Part shown: positions 1 to 7,180 of the stretch, piece by piece
Position numbering within the stretch: position 1 is the first letter of the stretch
Layout: each line of letters opens with the position of its first letter
NCBI GenBank assembly: GCA_002493305.1
Contig: DKYJ01000031.1
Location: 46,425-68,558 of the forward strand
Direction of reading: 5' to 3'
DNA length: 22,134 nucleotides
From: Clostridiales bacterium UBA7103
GTDB lineage: Bacteria > Bacillota > Clostridia > Oscillospirales > Oscillospiraceae
The notes under the pieces: generated by a model
What the model was told of the DNA's origin: nothing
The model's database searches: none
What the model saw: the letters and a program-made list of their open reading frames with translations, nothing else
Translations under genes and position numbers: made by a program

Positions 1-1019
1 CCGTCGGAGCCGAAGGGGAAGGTGCGCAGCAGGAAGAAGCGCAGCGCGTCCACGCCGAACTTGTCCGCCAGCACATAGGGATCTACCACATTGCCCTTGG
101 ACTTGGACATCTTGCCGCCGTCGATGACGAGCCAGCCGTGGCCGTAGACCTTCTTCGGCAGGGGCATCTCCATGCTCATGAGCATGGCCGGCCAGATGAT
201 GGAGTGGAAGCGAACTATCTCCTTGCCCACGATATGCGCGTCGGCAGGCCAATATTTATCGTAGTCGTCGTACTTATCGTTCAAAAAGCCCAGAGCGGTG
301 CAATAGTTAAACAGCGCGTCCACCCAGACATAGACCACATGACCCGGGTCGAAGTCCACGGGGATGCCCCAGCTGAAGCTGGTGCGGGAAACGCACAGAT
401 CCTCAAGGCCGGGCTTTATGAAGTTGTTTATCATCTCGTTTACGCGGGAGGCAGGCTCAAGGAAAGTCCCTGTCTCCAGCAGCTCCTGCACGGGCTTTGC
501 GTACTTGGACAGGCGGAAGAAGTAGGCTTCCTCCTCCGCGTCATGTACCTCTCGGCCGCAGTCCGGGCACTTGCCGTCCTTGAGCTGGCTCTCTGTCCAG
601 AAGCTCTCGCAGGGAGTGCAGTACTTGCCCTTGTAAGCGCCCTTATAGATATCGCCCTTGTCGTACATCTTCTTGAAGATGCGCTGGACGGACTTTACAT
701 GATAGTCGTCAGTTGTGCGGATAAAGCGGTCGTTGGAGATGTTCATCAGCTTCCACAGGTCGAGAATGCCGCCCTCTCCGGTGACGATCTTATCCACGAA
801 CTGCTGGGGCGTGACCCCTGCGGCTTTGGCCTTCTCCTCGATTTTCTGGCCATGCTCGTCCGTGCCGGTGAGGAACATCACATCATAGCCGCACAGACGT
901 TTATATCTGGCGATGGCGTCCGTCGCGACGGTGCAGTAGGTGTGCCCTATGTGCAGCTTATCCGACGGATAGTAGATAGGCGTGGTGATATAAAAGGTTT
1001 TCTTCTCGTTTCTTTCCAT
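1..1019 (-). CDS. metG: Methionine-tRNA ligase (N-terminal part, cut by window edge)
   Basis: This cytoplasmic class I aminoacyl-tRNA synthetase charges tRNA-Met with methionine using ATP. The visible 339 codons begin MERNEKKTFYITTPIYYPSD. They hold the HIGH signature at residues 23-26, the TGTDEHG block at 51-57, a zinc knuckle made by C134/C137 and C151/C154, the WVDAL block at 232-236, and the KMSKS loop at 303-307. The order and spacing fit the bacterial single-knuckle MetG type. The anticodon-binding domain and any C-terminal tRNA-binding domain lie beyond position 1. The ATG at 1019 follows a GGGAGAG ribosome site. The gene lies 27 bases behind the VanW-family gene with no terminator between, so it is probably the distal gene of the htpG transcript. 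Family assignment is very secure. Confidence 0.97.
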   Translation of the reverse strand, partial: MERNEKKTFYITTPIYYPSDKLHIGHTYCTVATDAIARYKRLCGYDVMFLTGTDEHGQKIEEKAKAAGVTPQQFVDKIVTGEGGILDLWKLMNISNDRFIRTTDDYHVKSVQRIFKKMYDKGDIYKGAYKGKYCTPCESFWTESQLKDGKCPDCGREVHDAEEEAYFFRLSKYAKPVQELLETGTFLEPASRVNEMINNFIKPGLEDLCVSRTSFSWGIPVDFDPGHVVYVWVDALFNYCTALGFLNDKYDDYDKYWPADAHIVGKEIVRFHSIIWPAMLMSMEMPLPKKVYGHGWLVIDGGKMSKSKGNVVDPYVLADKFGVDALRFFLLRTFPFGSD

Positions 1020-1046
1020 TTTCTTCTCTCCCTGTAAAAGTTTTCC

Positions 1047-2801
1047 TTATTCATCAGGCGGGATTATGATACCCGGGCCGGAATAGTCCGGTTCGGTTCC
1101 GCCGCTGCCGCCCGTCTCACCGGACGGAGGCGTGGGCTCCGGCGAGGGCTCGGGCGAAGGTTCCGGCGAAGGCTCGGGCTCGGGCCAGTCAATATCCTCG
1201 TCATGGAGGTTATAAACGCCGTAAGGCTCCTTCACCTCGTAGAGATAGTTGCCATCCTTATCATATACAAGACGTTTGAGGCTGACGCCGTAGCCCACTA
1301 CTACATCAGTATACACGTCGTCATAGATAACGCCCATGCTGTGCTGAAGCTCAACATAGCTGCCGTCCACATCTGTGCCCCAAATCTCCACGGTCACCGA
1401 CTTGTCATAGGTGTCCACATAGGTGACTATTTTTATCGGGTACTCCCGGTTGTTTTTGAATTTATAATCCGGCCCCGGCCAGCTTACCGTCGCGTCAAGA
1501 CCCCAGTCCAGATAGTTCACAGGGAAATAGTGGCTTGTGCGCTCCACCGTCTCGAGCTGGGCGAACATCGCCGCGCAGTAGAGCGTAGAGGATACCTGAC
1601 ATATACCGCCGCCAACCTCCTGCACCACCTGCCCGTCGTTATAGGCGCCGGCGGGGAGGTAACCCGCCTCGGTCGTGCGCTTACCGACCACAGTGTTATA
1701 AGAGAACACATCCCCCGGCATCATAGTATACTCGTTAAACGAGGACGCCGCAAGCTGAATATTATTTATTCTGTTGTTGGTGCTGCCGCTGAAATAGGTG
1801 GTCTGAGAACCCAGCTTATCTCTGAAAAGCAGACCCTTCAGCAGCTCCTCCGTCTTTTCGGGATAGCTTATAACGAGGGGGATCTCAACCGTCTCTCCGG
1901 GCGCTGCCGCCTGCCACAGAGCCTCCGCTGTCGCCACATCAAAAGCGCAGCCGACTACCTCCTTGACTATTTGGAAATCCGCACCCTCAAAATAGGCGTC
2001 CTGAGGCTCTCTGGAAAGCTCCGCGTAAATTGCGGCAAAGTCCGGCATGGTGATCTCGCTGTCGATATTGCCGTACTCCACTAAAAGCTCGCCGTTGAGC
2101 AGAGCCCCGATCACAAGCGAGTGAATCTTTTCGCTGTCAAGCTTCATCTGCCCCGCTCCCTTTACGATGCGGAGCTCCTCGTTTTTCTCATCGACCGTAT
2201 AGCCCTTGTCCGCCGTGCGCTTCTCAAAGCGCTTGATGCCGGTGTCGATGCAGGAGCGGATATAGCTCTCATCAAGAGCCATATTTCCCTCGGTGATATC
2301 CACCGGAACAAGCAGGTTTTTGATATAGGTAAAAAGATTTTCATAGATATTGCCGCTGTGCCCATAGCGATAGGCGGCCTCAGACGCACTGGCCGTGGTG
2401 AGCTTTGCCCCGGCGCGCACGGGATCAAGCTTAAAGCTGACTCCGGAGGGGAGCTTTACCCTCAGAGCGAGGGCAGCCTCCTCGTCCCACTGTTTTTCCT
2501 TGAGAAGCTCCGCCGTCTGCGCTTTTGTAAGCCCGCCCACATCAATGCCGTCTACCCAGACTCTGGGCAGGTTCACATCACTGCGGCTGATGGTAATGCC
2601 CCAGTAGCTCAGGCCGGCGAAAGCCAGAACCACAAAGGTCAGCACAAGGCTCAAAACGATTTTGAGCTTTTTGTGGGACTTGCGGGGCTTTGGCTCTTTT
2701 GGGGCTCTGGGCTCCTTTTTCGGCTTTTCCTTCTTGGATTTCTTATCCCTTGCAGCCTGTCTCTCGTGCCGGAGCGTGTCGTTCTTTTTATTCTCTTCCA
2801 T
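1047..2801 (-). CDS. VanW-family membrane-anchored wall protein
   Basis: The product has 584 residues. A Lys/Arg/Pro-rich cytoplasmic tail (1-45) is followed by one membrane helix (about 46-70) and a large extracytoplasmic part. Residues about 80-310 resemble the putative peptidoglycan-binding repeats found before VanW domains. Residues about 325-460 carry a VanW domain with its hallmark VGGGICQVSSTLYCAA at 396-411. The tail is low-complexity, with PEPS repeats (540-557), a Gly-rich linker and a GIIIPPDE end. VanW was named from vancomycin-resistance clusters, but its biochemical role is unknown; a wall-associated role is inferred from topology. The ATG at 2801 is preceded by GAGGAAA and lies 17 bases behind hemW. 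There are no van resistance genes nearby, so a resistance role is not suggested. Confidence 0.9.
   Translation of the reverse strand: MEENKKNDTLRHERQAARDKKSKKEKPKKEPRAPKEPKPRKSHKKLKIVLSLVLTFVVLAFAGLSYWGITISRSDVNLPRVWVDGIDVGGLTKAQTAELLKEKQWDEEAALALRVKLPSGVSFKLDPVRAGAKLTTASASEAAYRYGHSGNIYENLFTYIKNLLVPVDITEGNMALDESYIRSCIDTGIKRFEKRTADKGYTVDEKNEELRIVKGAGQMKLDSEKIHSLVIGALLNGELLVEYGNIDSEITMPDFAAIYAELSREPQDAYFEGADFQIVKEVVGCAFDVATAEALWQAAAPGETVEIPLVISYPEKTEELLKGLLFRDKLGSQTTYFSGSTNNRINNIQLAASSFNEYTMMPGDVFSYNTVVGKRTTEAGYLPAGAYNDGQVVQEVGGGICQVSSTLYCAAMFAQLETVERTSHYFPVNYLDWGLDATVSWPGPDYKFKNNREYPIKIVTYVDTYDKSVTVEIWGTDVDGSYVELQHSMGVIYDDVYTDVVVGYGVSLKRLVYDKDGNYLYEVKEPYGVYNLHDEDIDWPEPEPSPEPSPEPSPEPTPPSGETGGSGGTEPDYSGPGIIIPPDE
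1135..1170 (-). repeat. 12-base tandem repeat encoding SPEP units
   Basis: Three 12-base units lie head to tail (1135-1146, 1147-1158, 1159-1170), differing at a few positions, with a partial fourth to 1182. On the plus strand the units are GGCTCCGGCGAG, GGCTCGGGCGAA and GGTTCCGGCGAA. They encode the proline-rich SPEP repeats near the C-terminus of the VanW-family protein. The period is a multiple of three, so copy-number change would lengthen or shorten the tail without a frameshift. Confidence 0.8.
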
Positions 2802-2818
2802 TGATATTGTTTCCTCTA

Positions 2819-4081
2819 TCAGTTCTTGAGCTCCGCGCCGTACATCTCAGCAAAAAGCTCTTCCTCGCCCTTGGGCAGGTCTATTTTCTCTTCTGCGGCA
2901 AAAGCGTCCCCCAGCCAAGGGGTACCCTCGATCCTGCCGCTGGCCTGAGCCTCCAGCAGTATGCCGATGAGGGTGTTGGATATGAGAAAGCCCGGCACCG
3001 TAAAATGCCAGCGGCCATCAGTCTGTTTAGCCCAGCCCTTTTCCTCGAAGGCCTTGAGCGCCGCGCCCACGGGCTTCCAGTTGCAGCGGCAGCGCTCCCG
3101 ATAATCGTCCCGGGATATACCCCTTGTCGTGCGCATGCCCAGCATAAGATATTCCACTGCCTTTTCCAGCGGATCTATCGTCTCATATTCGTCTATAAGG
3201 CTCAGCCCGCGCTTTACCCCGGCGATGTACTGCTTGAGATCCTTCACATAGCTGTAACGCAGATCGCCTATACAGGAGTGCGCGCCGGGGCCAAAGCCCA
3301 TATAATCGTCCAGATTCCAGTATTTTAAATTGTGCTTTGACTCAAAGCCCGGGGCGCAGAAATTGGATATCTCATACTGCTTGTAGTTATATCTGTCCAG
3401 AAGCTCCGCCGCGTAGGAATACATATCCGCCTGCTCATCATCATTCGGCAAAATGGCGGAGCCCTTGTATTCCTTATACATGGGCGTCCCCTCCTCCAGC
3501 TTGAGGCCATAACAGGATATATGCTCCGGGTGCAGCTCCATTATTTTGGACAGTGTTTCCGCCCAGTCCTTTTTTGTCTGGCTTGGTAGCCCGTACATCA
3601 CATCGAGACTGATATTCTCAAAGCCCGCGCGGCGCGCGTCCGCCACGGCCTGCTGAGCCTGACGGAAGTTATGCCGCCTGCCAATGAGCTTCAAAAGCGC
3701 GTTATCGCTGGCCTGAACGCCCAAGGACAGGCGGTTGACTCCTTCCTGTCGCAGGAGCTTGAGCATCTCGGGGTTGACGCTGTCGGGGTTGCACTCAACG
3801 GTTATCTCCGAATCAAGGCGCACATTGCCGTTGAGCTTGAGCTCGTCCAGAATTTCAATTATACGCTCCGCCCCGTAGTAGCTTGGTGTACCGCCGCCGA
3901 AATATATGGTGTCCACCTGATAGTTTTTTAATGCCCCGGAGGACTCCTCAATATGCCAAAGCAGCGCCTTTTGATACTCGGGCATGAGCTGCCCGCAGCC
4001 CGCGAGCGAATAGAAATCGCAATAGCTGCACTTGCTGGCGCAGAAAGGTATGTGAATGTATATCCCAAGCCTGTTTTTCAT
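2819..4081 (-). CDS. hemW: HemW-type radical SAM protein (heme chaperone family)
   Basis: The product has 420 residues. The radical SAM cluster motif is C14-x3-C18-x2-C21, followed by D22 and F23. The Phe two positions after the last Cys is the HemW pattern; true HemN coproporphyrinogen dehydrogenases carry a fourth Cys there. A GGGTPSYY block, the SAM-binding glycine motif, is at 62-69. A C-terminal HemN-C-like region follows the radical SAM domain, as usual for the family. HemW proteins are thought to bind and deliver heme rather than oxidise coproporphyrinogen, and many genomes still label them hemN. The ATG at 4081 has GGAGAA upstream. The gene lies 30 bases behind htpG and 17 bases before the VanW-family gene, in one apparent operon. 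No other heme gene is visible. Confidence 0.93.
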   Translation of the reverse strand: MKNRLGIYIHIPFCASKCSYCDFYSLAGCGQLMPEYQKALLWHIEESSGALKNYQVDTIYFGGGTPSYYGAERIIEILDELKLNGNVRLDSEITVECNPDSVNPEMLKLLRQEGVNRLSLGVQASDNALLKLIGRRHNFRQAQQAVADARRAGFENISLDVMYGLPSQTKKDWAETLSKIMELHPEHISCYGLKLEEGTPMYKEYKGSAILPNDDEQADMYSYAAELLDRYNYKQYEISNFCAPGFESKHNLKYWNLDDYMGFGPGAHSCIGDLRYSYVKDLKQYIAGVKRGLSLIDEYETIDPLEKAVEYLMLGMRTTRGISRDDYRERCRCNWKPVGAALKAFEEKGWAKQTDGRWHFTVPGFLISNTLIGILLEAQASGRIEGTPWLGDAFAAEEKIDLPKGEEELFAEMYGAELKN

Positions 4082-4111
4082 TGGCAGTAATTCTCCGGTT
4101 TTTATTCTTTA

Positions 4112-6028
4112 TTAAAACAGCTCTCCCACAAGGGCAGTGAAGGCCGCGGGGTCTTCAAGCTCCACTCCGGCCAGCAGCTCCGCCATGCCCTCGAGCACGC
4201 GGCTGAGCTTCTTCGCCTTTTCCTTATCGCTCTCGTAGGCGTTTGTGAGCGCGGTGAAAGCGGGGTGCTGGGGGTTGAGCTCCAGAACGCGGTTTGCGCG
4301 AACCTTGCGCATCTCCTCGCTGGGGCCGCGGCGGAAATACCGCTCCATCTCCAGCGTCACGCCGCCCTCTGTGGTCAGGCAGCAGGGCTGGGAGGCAAGC
4401 TTCGTGGAAAGGCGCACCTTGGTGACGGCGCCCTCAAGGCTCTCCTGCACAAAGTCCAGCAGCTCCTTGTTCTCAAGATCCCTCTCCTCGGCCTGCTTCT
4501 TCTCTTCATCGGTCTCAAAGCCAAGATCGTCAGTGACGACGTTGCAGAAGGTCTTGCCGTCCTGCTCGCGCAGAGCCTCAAGAACCATCTCGTCCAGCGG
4601 GCTTGTGAGGTAAATAAGCTCATAGCCTCGTGAGCGCACCAGCTCGCACTGGGGCAGGCTCATGGCGTGCTTTACGGAATCGGAGGAGGCGTAGTATATT
4701 GCCTTCTGGCTCTCGGGCATATTTTCCACATACTCCTTGAGCGTTATCTGTCTGTCCTCAGAGGTGTAGAATATGAGCAGGTCTTTCAGGAAATCCTTAT
4801 ATCTGCCATACTCGTCACAGACGCCCACCTTCAGATGCACGCCGAAGTTGCGGAAAAACTCCTCATACTTTGGCTTATCGTCCTTCATGAGCTTTTCAAG
4901 CTCGCCCTTGATTCGCTTTTCAAGGCTCTGGCCGATGATTTTGAGCTGGCGGTCATGCTGCAAAATTTCGCGGGAGATATTCAGCGACAGGTCGGGAGAG
5001 TCCACCACGCCCTTGACAAACTCAAAGTAATCGTGCACTAATTTATCGCACTTTTCCATTATCATGACGCCGTTGGAGTAGAGCGTTATGCCGCCCTTAT
5101 TGTCGCCGGTGAAAGCGTTCTCGTTCTCCTCTCCGGGCACGAACAGCAGCGCCTTGTAGGAGACTGTGCCCTCGGCGTTTACGCGCACCAGTGCGCAGGG
5201 GTCCTTGCGGCCGTGGTTCTTTTCCTTATAAAAGGCGATGCAGTCGTCATCAGTCACTTCGTTCTTACTGCGCTGCCAGATGGGCACCATGCTGTTGACC
5301 GTCTCATTCTCGGACACCATGCGGTACTCATACTTGGGTTTGCCCTCGTCGTCAGTCTCGCCGGTCTCAAAGCGCTCCTGGTGCTCAATATCCATCTTTA
5401 TCGGCCAGCGCACATAATCGGAGTATTTCTTTATAAGCGCCTTGAGCTTCCACACCTCAAGATATGTGCCGTAAAGCTCCTCGTCAGTGTCGGGCTTTAT
5501 GTGCATGATGACCTCTGTGCCCACGCTCTCCTTCTCACAGGGGGCGACGGTATATCCGTCGGCGCCGGCGCTCTTCCAGATAACGCCCTCGTCGCTGCCG
5601 TAGCGGCGTGTGATGACCGTGACCTCGTCCGCCACCATGAATGCGGAATAGAAGCCCACGCCGAACTGGCCAATGATGGACAGATCCTCATTTTCGGCCT
5701 TCTCCTGCTCCATCTCGTCCCTGAACTTGTAGGAGCCGCTCTTGGCGATAACGCCGAGGTTGTTTTCAGCCTCTTCCATGCTCATGCCTATGCCGTTATC
5801 CCGCACGGTGATGGTGCGCGCTTCCTTATCGGCAATCACGTCGATCTTGTAGTCGCTGCGGGAAAGCCCAACCCCGTCATCGGTGAGGGACAGGTAGCAC
5901 AGCTTATCAATAGCGTCCGAGGCGTTGGAAATGATTTCACGCAGGAAAATTTCCTTGTTGGTGTAGATAGAGTTTATCATCAGATCAAGCAGGCGCTTTG
6001 ACTCTGCCTTGAACTGTTTTTTACCCAT
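4112..6028 (-). CDS. htpG: Molecular chaperone HtpG (bacterial Hsp90)
   Basis: This cytosolic ATP-dependent dimeric chaperone has 638 residues, close to the usual bacterial length (E. coli about 624). The GHKL ATPase domain shows the FLREIISNASDAID helix (28-41, with E31 and N35), the DNGIGM loop, and the GQFGVGFYSAFMVAD lid region. The middle domain includes the SLNISREILQ segment that carries the ATP-contacting Arg. The C-terminal dimerisation region ends in ALVGELF, without the eukaryotic MEEVD tail. The ATG at 6028 follows AAGGAGAG. A strong promoter lies about 42 bases upstream, and no CIRCE inverted repeat is seen, so control by HrcA is not indicated. It is the first gene of an apparent htpG-hemW-vanW family-metG unit. 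Confidence 0.97.
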   Translation of the reverse strand: MGKKQFKAESKRLLDLMINSIYTNKEIFLREIISNASDAIDKLCYLSLTDDGVGLSRSDYKIDVIADKEARTITVRDNGIGMSMEEAENNLGVIAKSGSYKFRDEMEQEKAENEDLSIIGQFGVGFYSAFMVADEVTVITRRYGSDEGVIWKSAGADGYTVAPCEKESVGTEVIMHIKPDTDEELYGTYLEVWKLKALIKKYSDYVRWPIKMDIEHQERFETGETDDEGKPKYEYRMVSENETVNSMVPIWQRSKNEVTDDDCIAFYKEKNHGRKDPCALVRVNAEGTVSYKALLFVPGEENENAFTGDNKGGITLYSNGVMIMEKCDKLVHDYFEFVKGVVDSPDLSLNISREILQHDRQLKIIGQSLEKRIKGELEKLMKDDKPKYEEFFRNFGVHLKVGVCDEYGRYKDFLKDLLIFYTSEDRQITLKEYVENMPESQKAIYYASSDSVKHAMSLPQCELVRSRGYELIYLTSPLDEMVLEALREQDGKTFCNVVTDDLGFETDEEKKQAEERDLENKELLDFVQESLEGAVTKVRLSTKLASQPCCLTTEGGVTLEMERYFRRGPSEEMRKVRANRVLELNPQHPAFTALTNAYESDKEKAKKLSRVLEGMAELLAGVELEDPAAFTALVGELF

Positions 6029-6069
6029 GATTTAGTCTCTCCTTGTTGACAAAAATTATTTTAATAAGA

Positions 6070-6097
6070 ATTATACCACATTTCGCCATAATTTCAA
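6070..6097 (-). promoter_or_regulatory. Sigma-A-type promoter of htpG
   Basis: On the minus strand, TTGAAA (6097-6092) is separated by 16 bases from TATAAT (6075-6070). The -10 box is preceded by TG one base upstream (TGGTATAAT), giving an extended -10. Transcription should start near 6063, leaving a leader of about 35 bases before the htpG ATG. No CIRCE element (TTAGCACTC-N9-GAGTGCTAA) is present. Confidence 0.82.
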
Positions 6098-6144
6098 CAC
6101 GGGCAGGGCGGCATATTTAATAAGTTTTTTTAAGATTTCCTCTC

Positions 6145-6162
6145 AGCCGCGCAGCGCAGGCT
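6145..6162. other. Short GC-rich hairpin in the htpG upstream region
   Basis: On the plus strand AGCCGCGC (6145-6152) can pair with GCGC and GGCT (6154-6157 and 6159-6162), leaving one bulged A and a one-base loop. Five T follow on the plus strand, so it could act as a terminator for plus-strand transcription, but no plus-strand gene is present. Its role is unclear; it may simply insulate the htpG promoter from the unit upstream. Confidence 0.35.
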
Positions 6163-6178
6163 TTTTAAAATACTAAAA

Positions 6179-6205
6179 CCCTCCCGGGAAAATTTCCGGG
6201 AGGGT
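6179..6205 (-). terminator. Rho-independent terminator after the solute-binding lipoprotein gene
   Basis: CCCTCCCGG (6179-6187) pairs with CCGGGAGGG (6196-6204), and the stem can extend inward by G-T and A-T pairs around an AT-rich loop. On the minus strand the hairpin begins 8 bases after the lipoprotein stop codon and is followed by TTTTAGTATTTT. On the plus strand a TTTTTC run follows as well, so it could work in both directions. It separates the surface-protein unit from the htpG unit. Confidence 0.88.
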
Positions 6206-6211
6206 TTTTCT

Positions 6212-7009
6212 TTAATGGCAGTTAAAATACAGCAGCGCCGTGCTGTCGGTCAGGACAGCGTCGCACTTGCCTGAATACAGGTACTGGAAGCACTCCGTAG
6301 TACCCCCGGCAAGGCGGGTCACCTGCTTCAGGCGGCCGGAAAGTTTTTCATCAGAGTTGAGCGCGTCCATGGCCTCGGTGGTGGAGCACATGGTCATAGT
6401 CTTGCCGGAGAGCATGAGCTTGTTCCAGGCAAACGTGCCGTCCCTCACGGCGACAACAATGTCATTTTTCATATACGGGCCGAACTGGACATACTTTCCC
6501 TGACTCAGCTCGCTTTCACTAAGGGCAACCCCGCCCCAGGCACAGTCAATATTCCCTGAGGACAGCTCAATATACACATTTTCCTTTTCAATGGCCTGGA
6601 ACTTCACGCCCCAGCCCAGTTTTTCCGCCGCGGCTGTGGCAAGCTCTACATCATAGCCCCAAAATTCGCCGTTTGTCATATAGGCCAGAGGGAAGGAGTT
6701 GATGTCCATGCCCACGATGAGCTCCCTCGGTTCAAGCTCGGGCACATTGTCCATAGCCTTCGCGTCCTTGGGAAAATCCACCGCCCGTTCACCAAACCAC
6801 TTTATTGCAAGCTCATCTACCTTTCCCTCGGCGGCCAGCACCTCGATAGCGGCCACAACGTAGCCGCCGATGGGATCGTCCGGGCGGAATGCGATGGAGT
6901 ATTCCTGCTCCACAAGGGTCTGCACAGCCTTCACTCCCCGCCCGCCGCCGCAGGCGGCAAGGCTGAAGCTCAGGCAGAGGATCAATATCATACATATTGC
7001 TCTTTTCAT
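6212..7009 (-). CDS. Lipoprotein with a circularly permuted SBP_bac_3 solute-binding fold
   Basis: The product has 265 residues when started at the ATG at 7009. A lipoprotein signal peptide is plain: Met-Lys-Arg, a hydrophobic core, then a lipobox (LAAC, Cys at 20), so it should be tethered outside the membrane. Next comes YSIAFRPDDP...WFGE, which in ordinary family-3 solute-binding proteins is the C-terminal end. It is followed by RELIVGMDINSFPLAY, GYDVELATAAAEKLGW and NIDCAWGG, the normal N-terminal lobe. The protein stops at CDAVLTDSTALLYFNCH, just where the usual sequence would continue into YGIAVRKGDP. All parts are present in rotated order. The likely role is amino-acid or other small-solute binding or sensing; no ABC permease or ATPase gene is adjacent. 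The ribosome site GAAAGG lies about 14 bases from the ATG, rather far, with a GATA repeat between. Confidence 0.85.
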   Translation of the reverse strand: MKRAICMILILCLSFSLAACGGGRGVKAVQTLVEQEYSIAFRPDDPIGGYVVAAIEVLAAEGKVDELAIKWFGERAVDFPKDAKAMDNVPELEPRELIVGMDINSFPLAYMTNGEFWGYDVELATAAAEKLGWGVKFQAIEKENVYIELSSGNIDCAWGGVALSESELSQGKYVQFGPYMKNDIVVAVRDGTFAWNKLMLSGKTMTMCSTTEAMDALNSDEKLSGRLKQVTRLAGGTTECFQYLYSGKCDAVLTDSTALLYFNCH

Positions 7010-7023
7010 ATATCTATCTATAT
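7010..7023 (-). repeat. Short GATA repeat between ribosome site and start codon
   Basis: On the minus strand the spacer between GAAAGG (7029-7024) and the lipoprotein ATG reads TATATAGATAGATAT, with two GATA units in an AT-only setting. It makes the spacer longer than usual. A change in unit number would alter Shine-Dalgarno spacing, but two copies is too few to claim phase variation. Confidence 0.4.
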
Positions 7024-7055
7024 ACCTTTCAAATAGTAGACAAAGCCTTGCAAAG

Positions 7056-7077
7056 TTTTTTCGCCGCAGCGAAAAAA
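7056..7077. other. Perfect 9-base inverted repeat
   Basis: TTTTTTCGC (7056-7064), a CGCA loop, then GCGAAAAAA (7069-7077). In RNA from either strand the 3' arm is A-rich and is not followed by a U run, so it is not a standard terminator. It lies in the 171-base gap between the serine hydrolase and the lipoprotein genes. It may be an RNA-processing or stability hairpin in the transcript. Confidence 0.5.
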
Positions 7078-7090
7078 TGAATTTCAACAG

Positions 7091-7123
7091 GTTTTCAGCG
7101 GCAGCATGTATGTCGCTGAAAAC
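7091..7123. other. Strong 10- to 13-base hairpin in the hydrolase-lipoprotein gap
   Basis: GTTTTCAGCG (7091-7100) is exactly complementary to CGCTGAAAAC (7114-7123). One G-T pair and two more pairs extend the stem, leaving a seven-base loop (7104-7110). No U run follows on the minus strand, so a simple terminator is unlikely. It could protect or delimit the upstream message, or be an operator for a dimeric regulator. Confidence 0.55.
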
Positions 7124-7156
7124 ACTTTTCGCGGAGAGGGTGCGTTTCTTTTTTTT

Positions 7157-7170
7157 GCTTGATTTCAAGC
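7157..7170. other. Small hairpin after the serine hydrolase gene
   Basis: GCTTG (7157-7161) pairs with CAAGC (7166-7170) around an ATTT loop, 10 bases after the hydrolase stop. On the minus strand eight A follow, not T, so termination is not expected for the hydrolase transcript. Confidence 0.35.
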
Positions 7171-7180
7171 AGCGATCTCT

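Noticed and set aside
138..1037. A 299-codon plus-strand open frame
   Set aside because: It is a shadow of metG, which carries HIGH, the zinc knuckle and KMSKS on the minus strand.
1047..2801. Vancomycin resistance role for the VanW-family protein
   Set aside because: No vanA/B/H/X/R/S genes are nearby, and the family is widespread in sensitive bacteria.
2819..4081. Calling the radical SAM protein HemN
   Set aside because: The CxxxCxxCxF pattern, with Phe instead of a fourth Cys, marks HemW rather than coproporphyrinogen dehydrogenase.
6029..6178. CIRCE heat-shock operator before htpG
   Set aside because: No TTAGCACTC-N9-GAGTGCTAA or close variant is present; only a promoter and a small hairpin are seen.
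7010..7168. N-terminal extension of the lipoprotein by 53 codons
   Set aside because: It would bury a clear signal peptide and lipobox in the middle of the chain, starts at TTG, and crosses the hairpin-rich gap.
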